A stretch of 64,000 bases of DNA. Origin: Muricea muricata (taxonomy: Eukaryota > Cnidaria > Anthozoa > Malacalcyonacea > Plexauridae). The position numbers and the translations under genes are program-made. Position 1 is the stretch's first letter; the number at the start of each line of letters is the position of its first letter. Positions 1 to 10,571 of this stretch are shown here, piece after piece. The notes under the pieces are model-generated. The model worked only from the letters and a program-made list of their open reading frames with translations, made no database searches and had not been told where the DNA came from. The stretch lies in contig OY979719.1 in assembly GCA_963855995.1 (NCBI GenBank), positions 7,502,001 through 7,566,000 on the forward strand, given 5' to 3'.

Positions 1-1642
1 ACCACCGGGGTCTCTCAAACGCTGTTTCATGCTTGCAAAAGGTTCGAAAGAAATATGCACGAGGATTTCTAGAGGTCTGGCCGACCCAGTGTATAGGCCA
101 TGTAGATATGCCAGGAACGTCCCGTCCCTGTAATTGCGCTCCATTAGAAATACACTATAATTTTTATGGGAAGAATGTAAGCAGTGTATATTGGGGAGCG
201 GTCATGAAGTAAGTGCTACGACGGGATGGAGAATATTTTTAATTTTGTCAACAAAATTTTATACCCCCTCAAGTTTGTCAGTTAATATTTGGTACCCCAT
301 AGGGATGATGGAGCAATGTTTCATATACCCCACCATAAAATGACAAAAAATATTATTTTTCTATGCAGTGCTTAACAGACGTTGCTAACATAGTAAAAGC
401 AATTAAATAAAGTATAAAGGCATACTAACCTAGTAGTTGAACGAAACTAGTTGTTGGACAACGCCATTGATCTGTTGCACAGTATGGCAGACAACTATAT
501 TTAAAAATGGTTATTCTGTATTAAGTTTGCTGTGTAGTAGTTTCCCTTTGCAGCGGCTTTTTGGCTCTTCATTCATACACTCCTCCTTATGGGCCCGTGA
601 AAAGGAATAAAATGATGACACAATTAGAAACTGTAAAGGAGACCAGCTGTGTAATGGTCAATGGTTGTGACCGCTCCCTTGCGTGTGACTGGTTATTTTT
701 ATGTGAAAATGATTTTTTCTCTTAATTTTTAGAACGTCTTCGACAAGGGGCGGAAGGTATGTTCAGGATAAATTTTGGTAATCATTTATTATTTTTTAAT
801 GTTTTCTCAAGAAAAATATTAAATGGAAATATCAGAAATGTAATTGCGCTGAAAAGTATATGCTCATTTATACAGAGCACAAGGCTTTGTGTGGTTATTT
901 ACGAATAATGAAATTTTTTATCTAAATGTTGATGAAAAATCGCATACGTTAGCCAGCATTAGAAAAACGTTCTGTGGATGTGACAAAACTCTCAAGAGAT
1001 AAAGTCAGGTCTACAACAAACCCGCCTATTCCTACTTTAGGTATAAGAGATAGACGCCGAGAACGAACGCAATTACTGTTTTTTTATTACCTAAATCAAA
1101 AGCCTTAACTAGGAATTAACGTCCAAGGTTTGTCCCCAACGATTGGATTGTGGAATATCCTGTGGTGTCTTGTCTGGATTAGAGAAATTTTGGTTACTTC
1201 TGGGCGGACGACTAGATATACTACCGGGCATTATTAGAGTATGATGGGATGGAAACTTTTAAGCTGTGGGAAGAAAATTTGCTTCGGTTGACTATTTGCA
1301 ATAAACTCATATTATGGATATTTATCGTACAGCTTTATAACATAAAGCCGATCCAAGATGGAGAACAAACAAAAGCTCTTAGCGAGTCGGTTGTCCTGTA
1401 ATCACGTGCATAAAATGTTATCGCTTTAGTATATAGTCAGTGAGCACTTTCGTTTGTGATAAAGTTTTAATTCTTAAAAAATTATCTCAATAAACATAGT
1501 TAATACTATATACAAAATAATGAATGTTTATGAGCGCAATGGGACTATTTTCATGTGGTGAAACGTGGAATATTCCAGTCCCATTTCGTATAATGTGGTC
1601 AAGTTAGATTTCATTAAAAGTTATTCATAAGTAGAGTTCCAG
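1..1642 (-). repeat. Interspersed repeat R, copy 1 (probable LINE 3' region)
   Basis: No coding sequence is visible. Blocks recur at about 28701-31066, 32396-33980 and 48413-50118, for example the stretches around 250-330, 480-600 and 1020-1100. In copies 1 and 2 the repeat runs on the minus strand directly out of a LINE reverse-transcriptase fragment, so I infer it is the long 3' part of that LINE, with variable 5' truncation. The window begins inside it. The last 150 bases (from about 1495) also belong to the segmental duplication described separately. Confidence 0.6.
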
Positions 1643-2122
1643 TCACAAAAGACTACTGCTCTTAGACCTCTTTGGCTCAAGTTTATTCCTATCATTGGAC
1701 TTGAAATGCCAGACAAATCTACCATCATTAAAGTATGGCATAAATGCGGCCTTGTAAATATGCAGTTTTGTTGTAGTGGATATTAATTTTCTGAGTCTCG
1801 TGAAGAATCTGATTCTCTTGCTGGTATTCTTAAAAATACATGACACATGATTTGAAAAGTTTAATTCTTTATCCAAGGTTGCTCCAAGAAGCTTCATCTG
1901 GGCTGATACTTGATTATCAATGTCTATTTTTGAGACATCAATTTTACCTTTAGTCATCATCATAACCTGATATGTACTAAGGTTTTCTTCTAGATAGTTC
2001 GCCTTATAACTGTCACTCGTAATCTTGCCATTCTTCTCCAACATCTTTGCTGAGTCCTCAACTGTATCATTTGAGGAATAAAGCTGATGGTCATCTGCAT
2101 ACATTGATTGTTGCAAAATCAA
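1643..2122 (-). pseudogene. LINE reverse transcriptase fragment (YADD region to RT end)
   Basis: The 159-residue frame starts with the RT catalytic motif MYADDHQLY and continues through LLGATLDKELNFSNHV and RLRKLIS...LHIYKAAFMPYF, the usual order downstream of motif C in non-LTR retrotransposon RTs of the Jockey/CR1/RTE type. The upstream fingers/palm (motifs A and B) and the endonuclease are missing, so this is a 5'-truncated dead copy. A near-identical copy is at 34131-34610 and a shorter one at 31067-31264. The initiating Met is just the first in frame, not a real start. Confidence 0.8.
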
Positions 2123-2214
2123 ATTCTCATAAAACAGATGGTTTTAGTAAATTTTCCAAAGAACTGATTCAGAGGAACATTCTGGGCACCAAAATTTAAT
2201 GAGTTACTTATAAA

Positions 2215-2382
2215 ACAAATAATGAATGTTTTTTATTCGTGCAATGGTAAGAATATTTTCGTTCGGTGAAAGATGGAATGCTCCATTCAACTAGGCTATC
2301 GCCTCGTTCAATGGAACATTCCATCTTTCACCTCATAAAAATATTCTTACCATTGCACGAATAAAAAACATTCATTATTTGT
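2215..2382. repeat. 168-bp near-perfect palindrome
   Basis: The two arms (about 80 bp each) are inverted copies with only a few mismatches around a short centre near 2293-2303. Each arm resembles the single-copy stretch at about 1515-1570 and 49904-49960, so the palindrome looks like two head-to-head copies of a piece of repeat R. It recurs at 34703-34870 as part of the segmental duplication. Confidence 0.85.
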
Positions 2383-2868
2383 ATAATTATAACCGGCAAA
2401 TCTTTCTCAACCTCAGATGTCTTAACAGTGATTGCAAATGTTTAGCGGACTGACAGTAAAGTCGCTTTAATTAACTGAACATATGTTTCAAACATCGGTC
2501 ATCCTGATAATCAGAACTGCCGCATATCAGTAGAAGAAGTTGAAAATTACTTCAGTCACATAAATCTTTCAGTATAGTCTTAAATATTTCTAAATTTCCC
2601 AGTTGGATGGATAGTCGGGGAGGGAAAATGCGTTTTTTTATGTTGGAAGACGTCGGGAGGGAATGCTGAAGCTAAATTTTTCAGCAATTTATTATTTTTA
2701 ATGTTTTATCAGACATTTAAAACGCTTGGGGTTTGTGTGGCTCTATAAGCAACTAGAAATTGATGACAAAAATTTAGTTGTCTGATTGCTTGTATTATAG
2801 ACTGCATTGCAATATTAAATAGGCTGCGTTAAACCATTGTCCGGTAAATATGACGAAATTCTCACGCC
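2383..2868. other. Non-coding spacer shared by both duplication copies
   Basis: No ORF, TIR or motif is recognisable. It matches 34871-35356 closely and contains short stretches resembling repeat R (TTTAATGTTTTATC-type runs). Confidence 0.5.
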
Positions 2869-3563
2869 TTGAAAAAAGACATTTATATCCTTAGTGATTT
2901 GAATTGTAATGTCATTAACAGCAGCGATAGCGGTGCTATGGCTCTGTTAGACTTTTGTTCGTCGTTTAACCTCAAAGAATTAATAAACAAACCGGCAAGA
3001 ATAACTGAATCATCTGAAACTTTACTGATATTGTTTTGGTCAAACAAAAGCATGCCGGCGTGACACCGGTCTCTATCAGTGATCATCATTTGGTGTATAT
3101 AAACCCTCAATTTCATGAAAATTTTCGCTAAACCAGTTTACATATATCGCAGTTATAAACATTATGACGCTGATTCGTTCGTACAGGATATTTCTGAGGT
3201 TCCGTGGGCAGTTATAGATGATCTTAATGATTTTGAGGACAGGCTGAATGCCTTTCATATGCTTTTCAACTCAATGCTTGACAAGCATGCCGCTATCAAA
3301 CGTGTTAAGCTGAGGACCCGCCCTAGCCCTTCGTAACGGATGAGATAAAGGTATTAGTGCAAACTAGGGATGAGTGGCGTAGACTGGCCGAGAAAACCAA
3401 TAATTCCAATGCCTGGTCAACATATAGATTGTTAAAGTGCGAAGTAAGGTGTGAGTTGAGAGAGGCTGAGAAGGAGTTGTTACGAAACAAATAAAAGAAA
3501 ACCCTAATGATTCGGGCTGTTCATGGAAAGTCATTCGCTCATGCCTTCCAAAGAAAGTAGCTG
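2869..3563 (+). pseudogene. LINE endonuclease (EEP) C-terminal fragment
   Basis: Across several frames one reads DIYILSDLNCNV (EEP motif with D-N), NKPARITESSETL, and SISDHHLVYI (the catalytic SDH of AP-like endonucleases), followed by the linker that precedes RT in Jockey/CR1-like ORF2. Single-base changes and frameshifts break it near 3045-3065, 3110 and 3336. No RT follows. It is joined at about 3564 to the Gypsy-1 LTR remnant. Copy 2 is at 35357-36063. Confidence 0.75.
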
Positions 3564-3695
3564 GCGTCAAAACGTAGCATATATAAAGTAAAGCGTTTTT
3601 GTGAAACGTTATTACGCAGTTGCTGACGTGAGAGGACGGAGATCTTTTAGACTAGAAAAGCTTACTTGTGATCAGCTATATTTCCGAGTATTTTA

Positions 3696-4798
3696 CTGCT
3701 CTTTGCAATCAACCGCGCCGCGCGCCGAATTTTTAACGTTGTTTACTATCACTCAACGTGACGTTGATGTCTACTCGACGTTACGTTTGCTTAAGTGAAC
3801 GTTACGTTTGCCCAACTTGACGTTTTTAAACTAATTTTTCGCTAAGAAGTACGAAGACATTGCAATTTAGCTGCAGTGAAGTTTTATAGTGATAATACAA
3901 ATTAAATATGCAGTAGAGTACGTAATTATAGTGAATAATAGCTTCCGCCTTGTTGACAACTAACCTATGAGGAGGCAACACAAGACACGCCCTCACTAGC
4001 ACTTCCAATGTTCGTATTTTCGTTTGCTTGTTTCAAGTTACTGTAAATGTTATGGCGAACTATCAGTTCAAGGTAGAATATAGTCCTGGGAAATTCATCA
4101 AAATGTTCCGAATTATTGACACAAGTACGTATTCGTTTTATGAACTTGTCGATGATATTAAAAAACACTGTCCAGGGTTTACATCTATCACAGCAGAAAC
4201 AATCCGAATTAGATTTAGAGATGACGAGGGCGATTACATTAACTTGACTGAAGAAGATAAATTAAATTTTGAAGAAATGTTGCGTATTTCACCTTTAAAG
4301 ATTGTCACGCCCATTTGGCCAATGAAATTGAATCGTTGAAAAATACGAAGAATATTTATTTTGGAAATGTATACTTTATATAAACAATTATTTAGTCTCA
4401 GTAGCTGAATTTTAGGGATTTAAAGGATGGAATTGTGTTACAAGCGAGATTACTAATCGAACAAAACATCAAATATACGTAATGAATAATAACCGTTGTA
4501 TGTTTCAAACGGTTCAATATCATTGACATTGGCCAAATATTTGAAACGTTAATTACGTTTGAAACGTAAACAAACCATTATTGCTAAAAAGCTCTAAATT
4601 GTGTGCGGATGTATGCGTTCAATCGAAAAACGTAGATCTGTGCAAACCAGAGTTCACTGGTGCAAACGTAACGTTGACTTAAGCAAACGTAACGTTGACT
4701 TAAGCAAACGTAACGTCGAGTAGACATCAACGTCACGTTGAGTGATAGTAAACAACGTTAAAAATTCGGCGCGCGGCGCGGTTGATTGCAAAGAGCAG
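3696..4798. mobile_element. TIR element (1103 bp) with TA target duplication and a PB1 ORF
   Basis: The termini are perfect inverted repeats for 101 bp (3696-3796 and 4698-4798), starting CTGCTCTTTGCAATCAACCG, then continue imperfectly through repeats of a unit with CTTAAGTCAACGTTACGTTTG. TA flanks each end (3694-3695, 4799-4800). The duplicated locus at 36181-36191 has the uninterrupted site with one TA, so the boundaries are firm. TA targets suggest the Tc1/mariner supergroup, but no transposase is present. The arms include a GC-rich block (CGCGCCGCGCGCCG) unlike the AT-rich surroundings. Confidence 0.9.
4052..4339 (+). CDS. PB1-domain protein carried by a TIR element
   Basis: A 95-residue open frame starting MANYQFKVEY; an in-frame upstream ATG at 4028 would add 8 residues. 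Residues about 5-80 read like a PB1 domain: an early basic strand (FKVEYSPGKFIKMFRI), an acidic OPCA-like segment (RIRFRDDEGDYINL followed by TEEDKLNFEEML). PB1 domains mediate head-to-tail protein association (p62, atypical PKC, MEKK types). Here the OPCA acidic cluster and the early lysines are both present, as in type I/II domains. The frame is intact, sits centrally between the TIRs and has no neighbour gene. It could be a captured host exon or an element-encoded accessory protein. The assignment is by motif only. Confidence 0.65.
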   Translation: MANYQFKVEYSPGKFIKMFRIIDTSTYSFYELVDDIKKHCPGFTSITAETIRIRFRDDEGDYINLTEEDKLNFEEMLRISPLKIVTPIWPMKLNR

Positions 4799-4853
4799 TA
4801 ATACTATTTTTGATAATAAATTACGTTTTTTAAACTGGTGGCAGCGGAAAACG

Positions 4854-5417
4854 ATGGAAGAACAACAAGAGCTAAGGTTAGAAGTTCAAAGACGTACCAA
4901 TCTTTGTCGAAGAGACGCAAAAACCGGATGACGAGACAACGCCGTCGACGGCGACGAGTTTTTTGCCGAGATTAACAACTGGAATGATGCTGAATGTTGT
5001 CAACAACTAGCTGTTTCGCTTCGAGACAGAGCACAACGAATTTACTTGTCATTGCAAGACGGCGAAAAGCCAACTTTTGACCTGATGGTAAAAGCACTTC
5101 AAGCTAAGATTCAGCCCGAGCAACAACGAAAAGTGCACAAGCTATCTTTCAGCGCCAGAAGACGAAAGAATGGCGAGGGCCGAGGGGATCGTGGATTTGG
5201 CAACCAACCTGAGACAACTTGCTGCCTTGGCATATCAAAACACTGAAAATTCGCGTGTTGAAGAAGAGATCGTTGAGCAGTTTATCCGTGCACTTGACAC
5301 CAAAGAATTGCGTGTTAACATGAATCAAAGTGACCCAAAAACCTTGGATGAAGCTGTAAACGTTGCCTTAAGGTTGGAAAGTATCCATCTTGCTGTAATT
5401 CAAAATAATGCAAAAAT
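4854..5417 (+). pseudogene. Gypsy-1 copy 1 gag, N-terminal part (disrupted)
   Basis: Begins MEEQQELRLEVQRR just after the primer-binding region, then an in-frame stop and frameshifts; later segments are EINNWNDAECCQQLAVSLRDRAQRIYLSL and, in another frame from 5170, a helical stretch ending EQFIRALDTKELR...DEAVNVALRLES. This is the capsid-like part of a Ty3/Gypsy Gag. The frame is cut at 5417 by the composite insert; the zinc-knuckle part resumes after 10464. Copy 2 is at 36240-36830. Confidence 0.75.
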
Positions 5418-6419
5418 AGGTACGCATAGCGTACATGTGGGTAGCCTCAACGAAGTATTAAGCCAAGGCACTCCAAATTATAATTGTACATTGCTAAGCA
5501 TTGTGACCATGTTAAACACGCTGCATGATCGCTATTTTGCAGGTTATGCTTAAGCCCAGACTAACTGCAATGTATGCCAAAGGACTTCTTTTTGAAATAG
5601 GTGCATGCTAGTCTAGATTCGGTACAAAAAACCTCCACATATGGTACAAAGGAATTAAAAGTTTTGTAGTTAAGCTAGGCCACAATGCATTAATGCACTC
5701 TCCCGACAAAAGGTGCGCCAGTAAATATATACGTTGGACACAGTAAACGAACAGTTACACGAGTATATTTAAATACATGACCAATTAGATCATATGAAGT
5801 ACACTATGTAGAGAACGTATCTACAACATCGTAGCTAATATCAATTCTACGAGTGTGATTTACACATATACACTATTTTTTACAAGAGAGAGAACATAGA
5901 GAAATGAAACTGAAACAAAATGGAAGAAGTAAACACAAAGACATAAACGACATGTTGGACAATACAATACAAACAATTTAACACACAAGAAAGGAGCAAG
6001 GTTCCAGGATAGCGGCACACATGAACGGATTTGAAGGATAAATTAATCAGCTACTATAGTTTGATATAAGTAAACTATTTGTCAGTTATGTTGTTCAATA
6101 AAAGCCTTCGTAATTTTGTCATCCTTTTGTATATGGAATAACTTGGCTTTACGAAACATACATTCAGTCTGAACGCACGGCTTGTTTGGGTGGCTCATTC
6201 TTGAATTGTTTAGCACGAAGTTGCTTCGTCTTTGACAAGTATCGGTAAGCATGATGTAAATAGCTTTCCAAACGATACAATAAATCTGGTATGAATGAAT
6301 TTGTTTGATTGACAATATCTGTACCATCATCAATTGGTTAGATACAGTACAATGGTACAAGATCATTAATCCCAAAGTGATGGAGGGTTGTTTGCAAAGT
6401 TTATTGACAATTATCACAT

Positions 6420-6919
6420 TTGTCCATCTCAGAATCAGTTATTATTGAATCCCATCATACTTCATTTAAACCATGCTCAAGTGTCACATGTGGAGGACTA
6501 TTTTCACTCATATGTAGTGCCCCTGAAAAGGAATTACTATATTGCAAATTAAAAGCATGGTTATCTATGTCTACAAACTCTGGGACATCGGTTAATAATA
6601 AATAACTCTTATTTATACTTTGGCTGATAATACCATACAAACTGTTGCCACATATTAAAATTGAGTTTAGCATCAATCCATCTCAAATATTTACTGATTT
6701 AATTTCCTGGTACACAATTGCATACAATGACACACACTGTTTACCAGCATTTATACCAAACATTAATTCACTACCTTGATTAAAATCAACATGGACAGTA
6801 TAAGTGGGATCAACTATATCATTTATAGCTCTAGGTCCTGGATTTTCCTCTTGTAACATCATTTGAAAGTCTAAGTAATAATGGCACATAAACAGCATGA
6901 TAACGTACCATTTGTACAT
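6420..6919 (-). pseudogene. Cysteine-peptidase-like fragment (C76/OTU-like), transposon cargo
   Basis: Two minus-strand frames, 6919-6683 then 6676-6455, read SELMFGINAGKQCVSLYAIVYQ and, after a break, LLLTDVPEFVDID...YSNSFSGALH. The G-x-Q-C-V segment followed by a helical run looks like the active-site Cys helix of tegument-type (C76) or OTU-like peptidases found near some animal transposons, and the spacing to the second block fits what I remember of that group. The catalytic His/Asp part is not seen. The frame at 6417-6082 further along has no recognisable motif. Assignment is tentative. Confidence 0.35.
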
Positions 6920-7982
6920 ACCACTGGCATATTTCTCTGTTGCCTTTTTGCTTCTTTAATTGGCTTTTGAGATAAGGAAAATAGAATGTATTTAAGTATA
7001 TAAAACATTAATAATATTTGATTCCAAAGTTTACCTTTAAGGCAGTGTAGTCTATTACGACAATGTATAAAATTGTGGTGTGTCCTACCCTTGAGCGATA
7101 TACTTCTATGCTTACACCCATATTTGTTTGGAATTTAGTGTGGATCAATTTAAGTTAAGCGAACAACACAAAAGCGACAACACAAGCGAAAGAAAGCATG
7201 TCTCTTCACGGCAAACTTCGAGAAGTCATCTATATAAAGGGGGGCGTATACTCAAATGATCATTTAAATATGGGGGGGGGGGCCTTTAACTTAAATTGAT
7301 CCTTTAGTGTAAACCAGTCTGTTTATAATAATCAGTTTCAGTGGTACAATTGTCTATAATCTCGTCAGTTATGTATGCCCTGCAAGTAGGCAGGCAGTTT
7401 TGTTTTGATTCCAGCAACGCTGGGTAATATTATTTGAATATACCTGCACTATGGCTAGGTCTAATACTTTGATATAGCTGCAAAATGGCTAGGTCAGTTT
7501 GAATACCAAGGTCTAATATTGGTACGTGGCCTTTCACGTGAATGAGTGCCTGATCTAAGACCAGCGCGAGCAACAATGGCTCCTTTTTATTTGACTCTTG
7601 TGAGATACGTGAACACAACACGTATAGCGCCTGACAAGAAGTCAGTGCAGGCATGTTTGCCTCGTGGCAATATATATAAACAATTGTACGCTCTTGAAAT
7701 CTATGAACTGTGATCAAAATGTTTGATCACAGCAGACAATGAGCGATGAAATACAACAAAAGTATTGTTTCGAATACAAAATACCACTTACCTTTAGTTT
7801 AAATATGAAAATTCCTCTCAAAAAATCTCCTCGACGCTCGCTTGTTGTAAACATGAAATTATGTCGATCAATTTTCAGCAATGTCACTCCGGGTGCGTTA
7901 CGACAATTTTCCGAAAGCCATAACGAACCCCAAATCGGAAACTGTTCGCTAAATCGACGCTTGCCGAAGATGTGGACATACA
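6920..7982. other. Non-coding part of the composite insert
   Basis: Nothing coding is recognised. It has a G-run at about 7266-7278, a short inverted repeat CTGTGATCA...TGATCACAG at about 7708-7732, and frames on both strands (7430-7717, 7714-7989) without known motifs. Confidence 0.4.
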
Positions 7983-7991
7983 TTACCACAC

Positions 7992-9583
7992 GGCTATCTT
8001 TAAAAGGGGGAACGGGGAATCGGGGAAACGGGGAATCGGGGAAACGGGGAAACGGGGAATCGGGGAATCGGGGAAACGGGGAATCGGGGAATCGGGGAAA
8101 CGGGGAATCGGAAAAACGGAAAAACGGGAATGCTTTGCGGTTCTCAATTGGAAAATAGCCAATTTTAATTCCAAGACTAGCTACTAGAAGGTAGCTAGGG
8201 CGCGGTTTACACTGTTAAATTTTTCGTTGGTAGATTCTAGGTTTTAAAGTATTTGTAAGAAACTATTGAGGAAAGTGACTTAGTATTTAAGGCTTAGTTC
8301 CCTCTTTCAAATATTGGTAACAAATCCTTTATCGGGGAAACGGGGAATTGTGAATTAGGATAATTGTGAATGTGTAATCTTTAAAATCTAAGTATTTAAA
8401 CTTTACTTTAACACTTTGAAACATAACTTGAAACATATTTAAAGGTCTGTTACAACTATATATGTTGGCCAAATTATGCAACAAACTTGAAATTGTTTTG
8501 CTTGTTTTTCCAATGTTTTTGATGATTCTATATTCTACTTTTCCAACTAAAAGTTGGTGCCTTGAAGAACACTAGCAAAAAATGCAACGTTATTCAAAAT
8601 TGTTGCATGAAATTGTTAGGTCCGTTTAAAAAAAGGCCTTATTAACTGTAATACAACTGAATTATTATGTTACAAATTTAAATTGTGATAAAGTTGATAA
8701 AAAACCATGCAATTAAATGATACCATGACCAAAAATGGAACGTTAATTGGGGAGGGGGGCATATTCATATATTCATTTTTTGGCCGACGAGTTTCTTTCA
8801 AAACAAATTTAGATTGATCAATTCAAACGAAACTCGTGGGCCAGAAAAATGAATATATGAATATGCCCCCCCCCCCCCTCCCCAACGTTCTAGTTTCGGC
8901 CCTGAATGATACAGTAAAGTCTTTTCTTTTTATGATATACCTGTAGCTATCAACATAATTGTAAAAAAGGATGCTAAACCCTATTCTGTGATAAACATTA
9001 TGTTTTTAGTGTTGTGCGCTAAGGTAAGTATTTCAGTTGAACAATTATTGAATGAGGTTAAGCAGGTAAGAGGAAACATAGGCTAATTAAGGTCAAGGCT
9101 CGCGTTTTCTGTCAAAAACCGAAGACTGTTTTATTATATACTTTCGAATTGAAATTTTTTGCTATAGTTTAGAAAAGTCTTTACTGTTTTGGATGGTTGA
9201 GTTTTTATCTAGAGTTTTTAATACAGTCTTGCATGTTTTTGTAGCCTAAACCTGCCTTTGGCTGTGGCTTCGCCTTCCGTTTGTAGCCTAAGTTAGTGTG
9301 ATGATACCAGATCGTGTTGATATACAGTAGGTCGAGTGTTGTTATCTGCCTCAGCTTTGGCTTTAGTATTATCAGGTGTAAAACACGAGCCACGTCCTCA
9401 TATCTGTTCGTATATTAAAAAAACCGTTTCCCCGATTCCCCGTTTCCCCGATTCCTCGATTCCCCGTTTCCCCGTTTCCCCGTTTCCCCGATTCCCCGAT
9501 ACCCCGATTCCCCGTTTCCCCGTTTCCCCGTTTCCCCGATTCCCCGTTTCCCCGGTTCCCCGTTCCCCCTTTTAAAGATAGCC
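7992..9583. mobile_element. Non-autonomous MULE-like element with minisatellite TIRs
   Basis: The 9-bp duplication TTACCACAC flanks it (7983-7991, 9584-9592). The TIRs begin GGCTATCTTTAAAAGGGGGA and run into tandem arrays of 8-bp units GGGGAAAC / GGGGAATC (left about 8007-8130, right about 9425-9568, inverted). A 9-bp duplication is typical of Mutator-like elements. No transposase is present. An isolated GGGGAAACGGGGAA also occurs at about 8334-8347. The interior is AT-rich and contains the hAT MITE 8724-8904. Confidence 0.8.
8724..8904. mobile_element. Palindromic hAT-type MITE (181 bp)
   Basis: The 8-bp duplication AATGATAC flanks it (8716-8723, 8905-8912). The right end is GGCCCTG; the left end (CATGACC) is diverged. 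The body is almost palindromic, with long G/C runs next to CATATTCATATATTCATTTT-type arms. The 8-bp duplication and CAGGG-type terminus point to hAT. A relative is at 63117-63302. Confidence 0.8.
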
Positions 9584-9674
9584 TTACCACACTTTTCAGC
9601 TATAACATAGTGGTTAGCTGCGCATGCGCGGCTACCCACAAAAATCAATATGGCGGAAATGTTAGAGAACCACA

Positions 9675-10464
9675 TAGAGATTATAAAAAAATAGAGGGGG
9701 CATCGTAGGATAAATTCAGTCAAACGAAAGGGACAAATTGAAGCATGCTAATGGGGGCCGAATTTAAGAGCCGTATGTATGGTTGTGCGCCTATTGGCTG
9801 GTTATCGACTTTTCACAGCAAGAGAATGAGAAAGCTCGAGAAAAAACTTTTTTCCGATTTTTCACACTCAAAGTTTTTTATGTAGAAACAAAAGCGAAGG
9901 TGTTAAAGATTAGTGCGGGATTGCTTTAAACGTTTTAAGTTTTGTGTTCTGGATGCAAGATAAAGTTGGGTGTGTTTAATATTTATTGTGAGCGAAAATG
10001 CAATTTTTGTATTCGAAAAATCAGTTGAACACACTTGAAAAGTCTTTAAAGTCTAAATAGATCGCAGTATTGTGATTGTACAACTTGTTGTACCTCTAAA
10101 ACAATTTTGATAACTGTTTGAAGGCAAAAAGTTCAATTTGTATCCAGATGTTGGATAATTTGGCAGATATTTTACAAAACCTCGCTGCAAAAAGCCGGTC
10201 GAAAACTGGTTGCTATGCGTTGCTAGGGAGAACCTAAGGTTGAAAAACTACACCTAAAATTACAAAAACTAGAAAGCTACAACATATTTTCTCAATATAG
10301 TTAATATCTGTGTGATCCATGGTCATAAAAACAAGCAAAAACTGACAAAAATTGTGTGCTTTCATCGCTATACATCCGGGACTTAAGTTTGGCCCCCATT
10401 AGATTTGTTCAATTTGTCCCGAGATTCGTCCCCAGATGCCGCCTCTATTGATTTATAATCTCTA
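9675..10464. mobile_element. TIR element (about 790 bp) present in both Gypsy-1 copies
   Basis: Imperfect TIRs of about 90 bp start TAGAGATTATAAA and contain matching GGGACAAATTGAA and AATGGGGGCC blocks inverted at the other end. No ORF is supported inside. The same element is at 36831-37647 in copy 2, so it was already in Gypsy-1 before the segmental duplication. It separates the capsid and zinc-knuckle parts of gag. I could not fix a target duplication. Confidence 0.65.
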
Positions 10465-10571
10465 CGGGGTACCATGACAACGAGAGAGAAACCGCTGATC
10501 TAAACACGGCAGGCGCCAAAACAGAAAATGAGCCAATACCAGCTTAGGCGAAGATATATTTTAATCAGCGA

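Larger units (their letters stand above)
3564..4834 (+). mobile_element. Gypsy-1 copy 1: 5' LTR remnant and primer-binding site
   Basis: Sequence up to TTTTTTAAA at 4834 precedes CTGGTGGCAGCGG (4835-4847), a typical Gypsy primer-binding region, and a gag start at 4854. The same arrangement is at 36064-36220, where the LTR ends in ACA. A TATA-like CATATATAAAG lies near 3577-3587. The PB1 element 3696-4798 is inserted inside. I see no matching 3' LTR, so the LTR 5' limit is uncertain. Confidence 0.55.
5418..9638. mobile_element. 4.2-kb composite insertion in Gypsy-1 gag
   Basis: Flanked by CAAAAAT at 5411-5417 and 9639-9645; copy 2 has the uninterrupted single site near 36795-36801, so it is a real insertion with a probable 7-bp target duplication. 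Near both ends is an inverted GTGGGTAGCC / GGCTACCCAC (about 5437-5446, 9630-9639), but the left one lies 19 bp inside the inferred boundary, so the true TIR is unclear. Interior 5560-6080 has no gene. Minus-strand protease-like fragments lie at 6420-6919. The MULE-like element 7992-9583 is nested at the right. Confidence 0.6.

Noticed and set aside
8007-8130. CRISPR-like regular repeats
   Set aside because: Units are 8 bp without spacers, lie in inverted pairs at transposon ends, and the DNA is eukaryotic.
7739-8187. Frames rich in GNGES/GKRGIGE repeats, also 9336-9723
   Set aside because: Translations of the GGGGAAAC/GGGGAATC minisatellite in the MULE-like TIRs, open in several frames on both strands.
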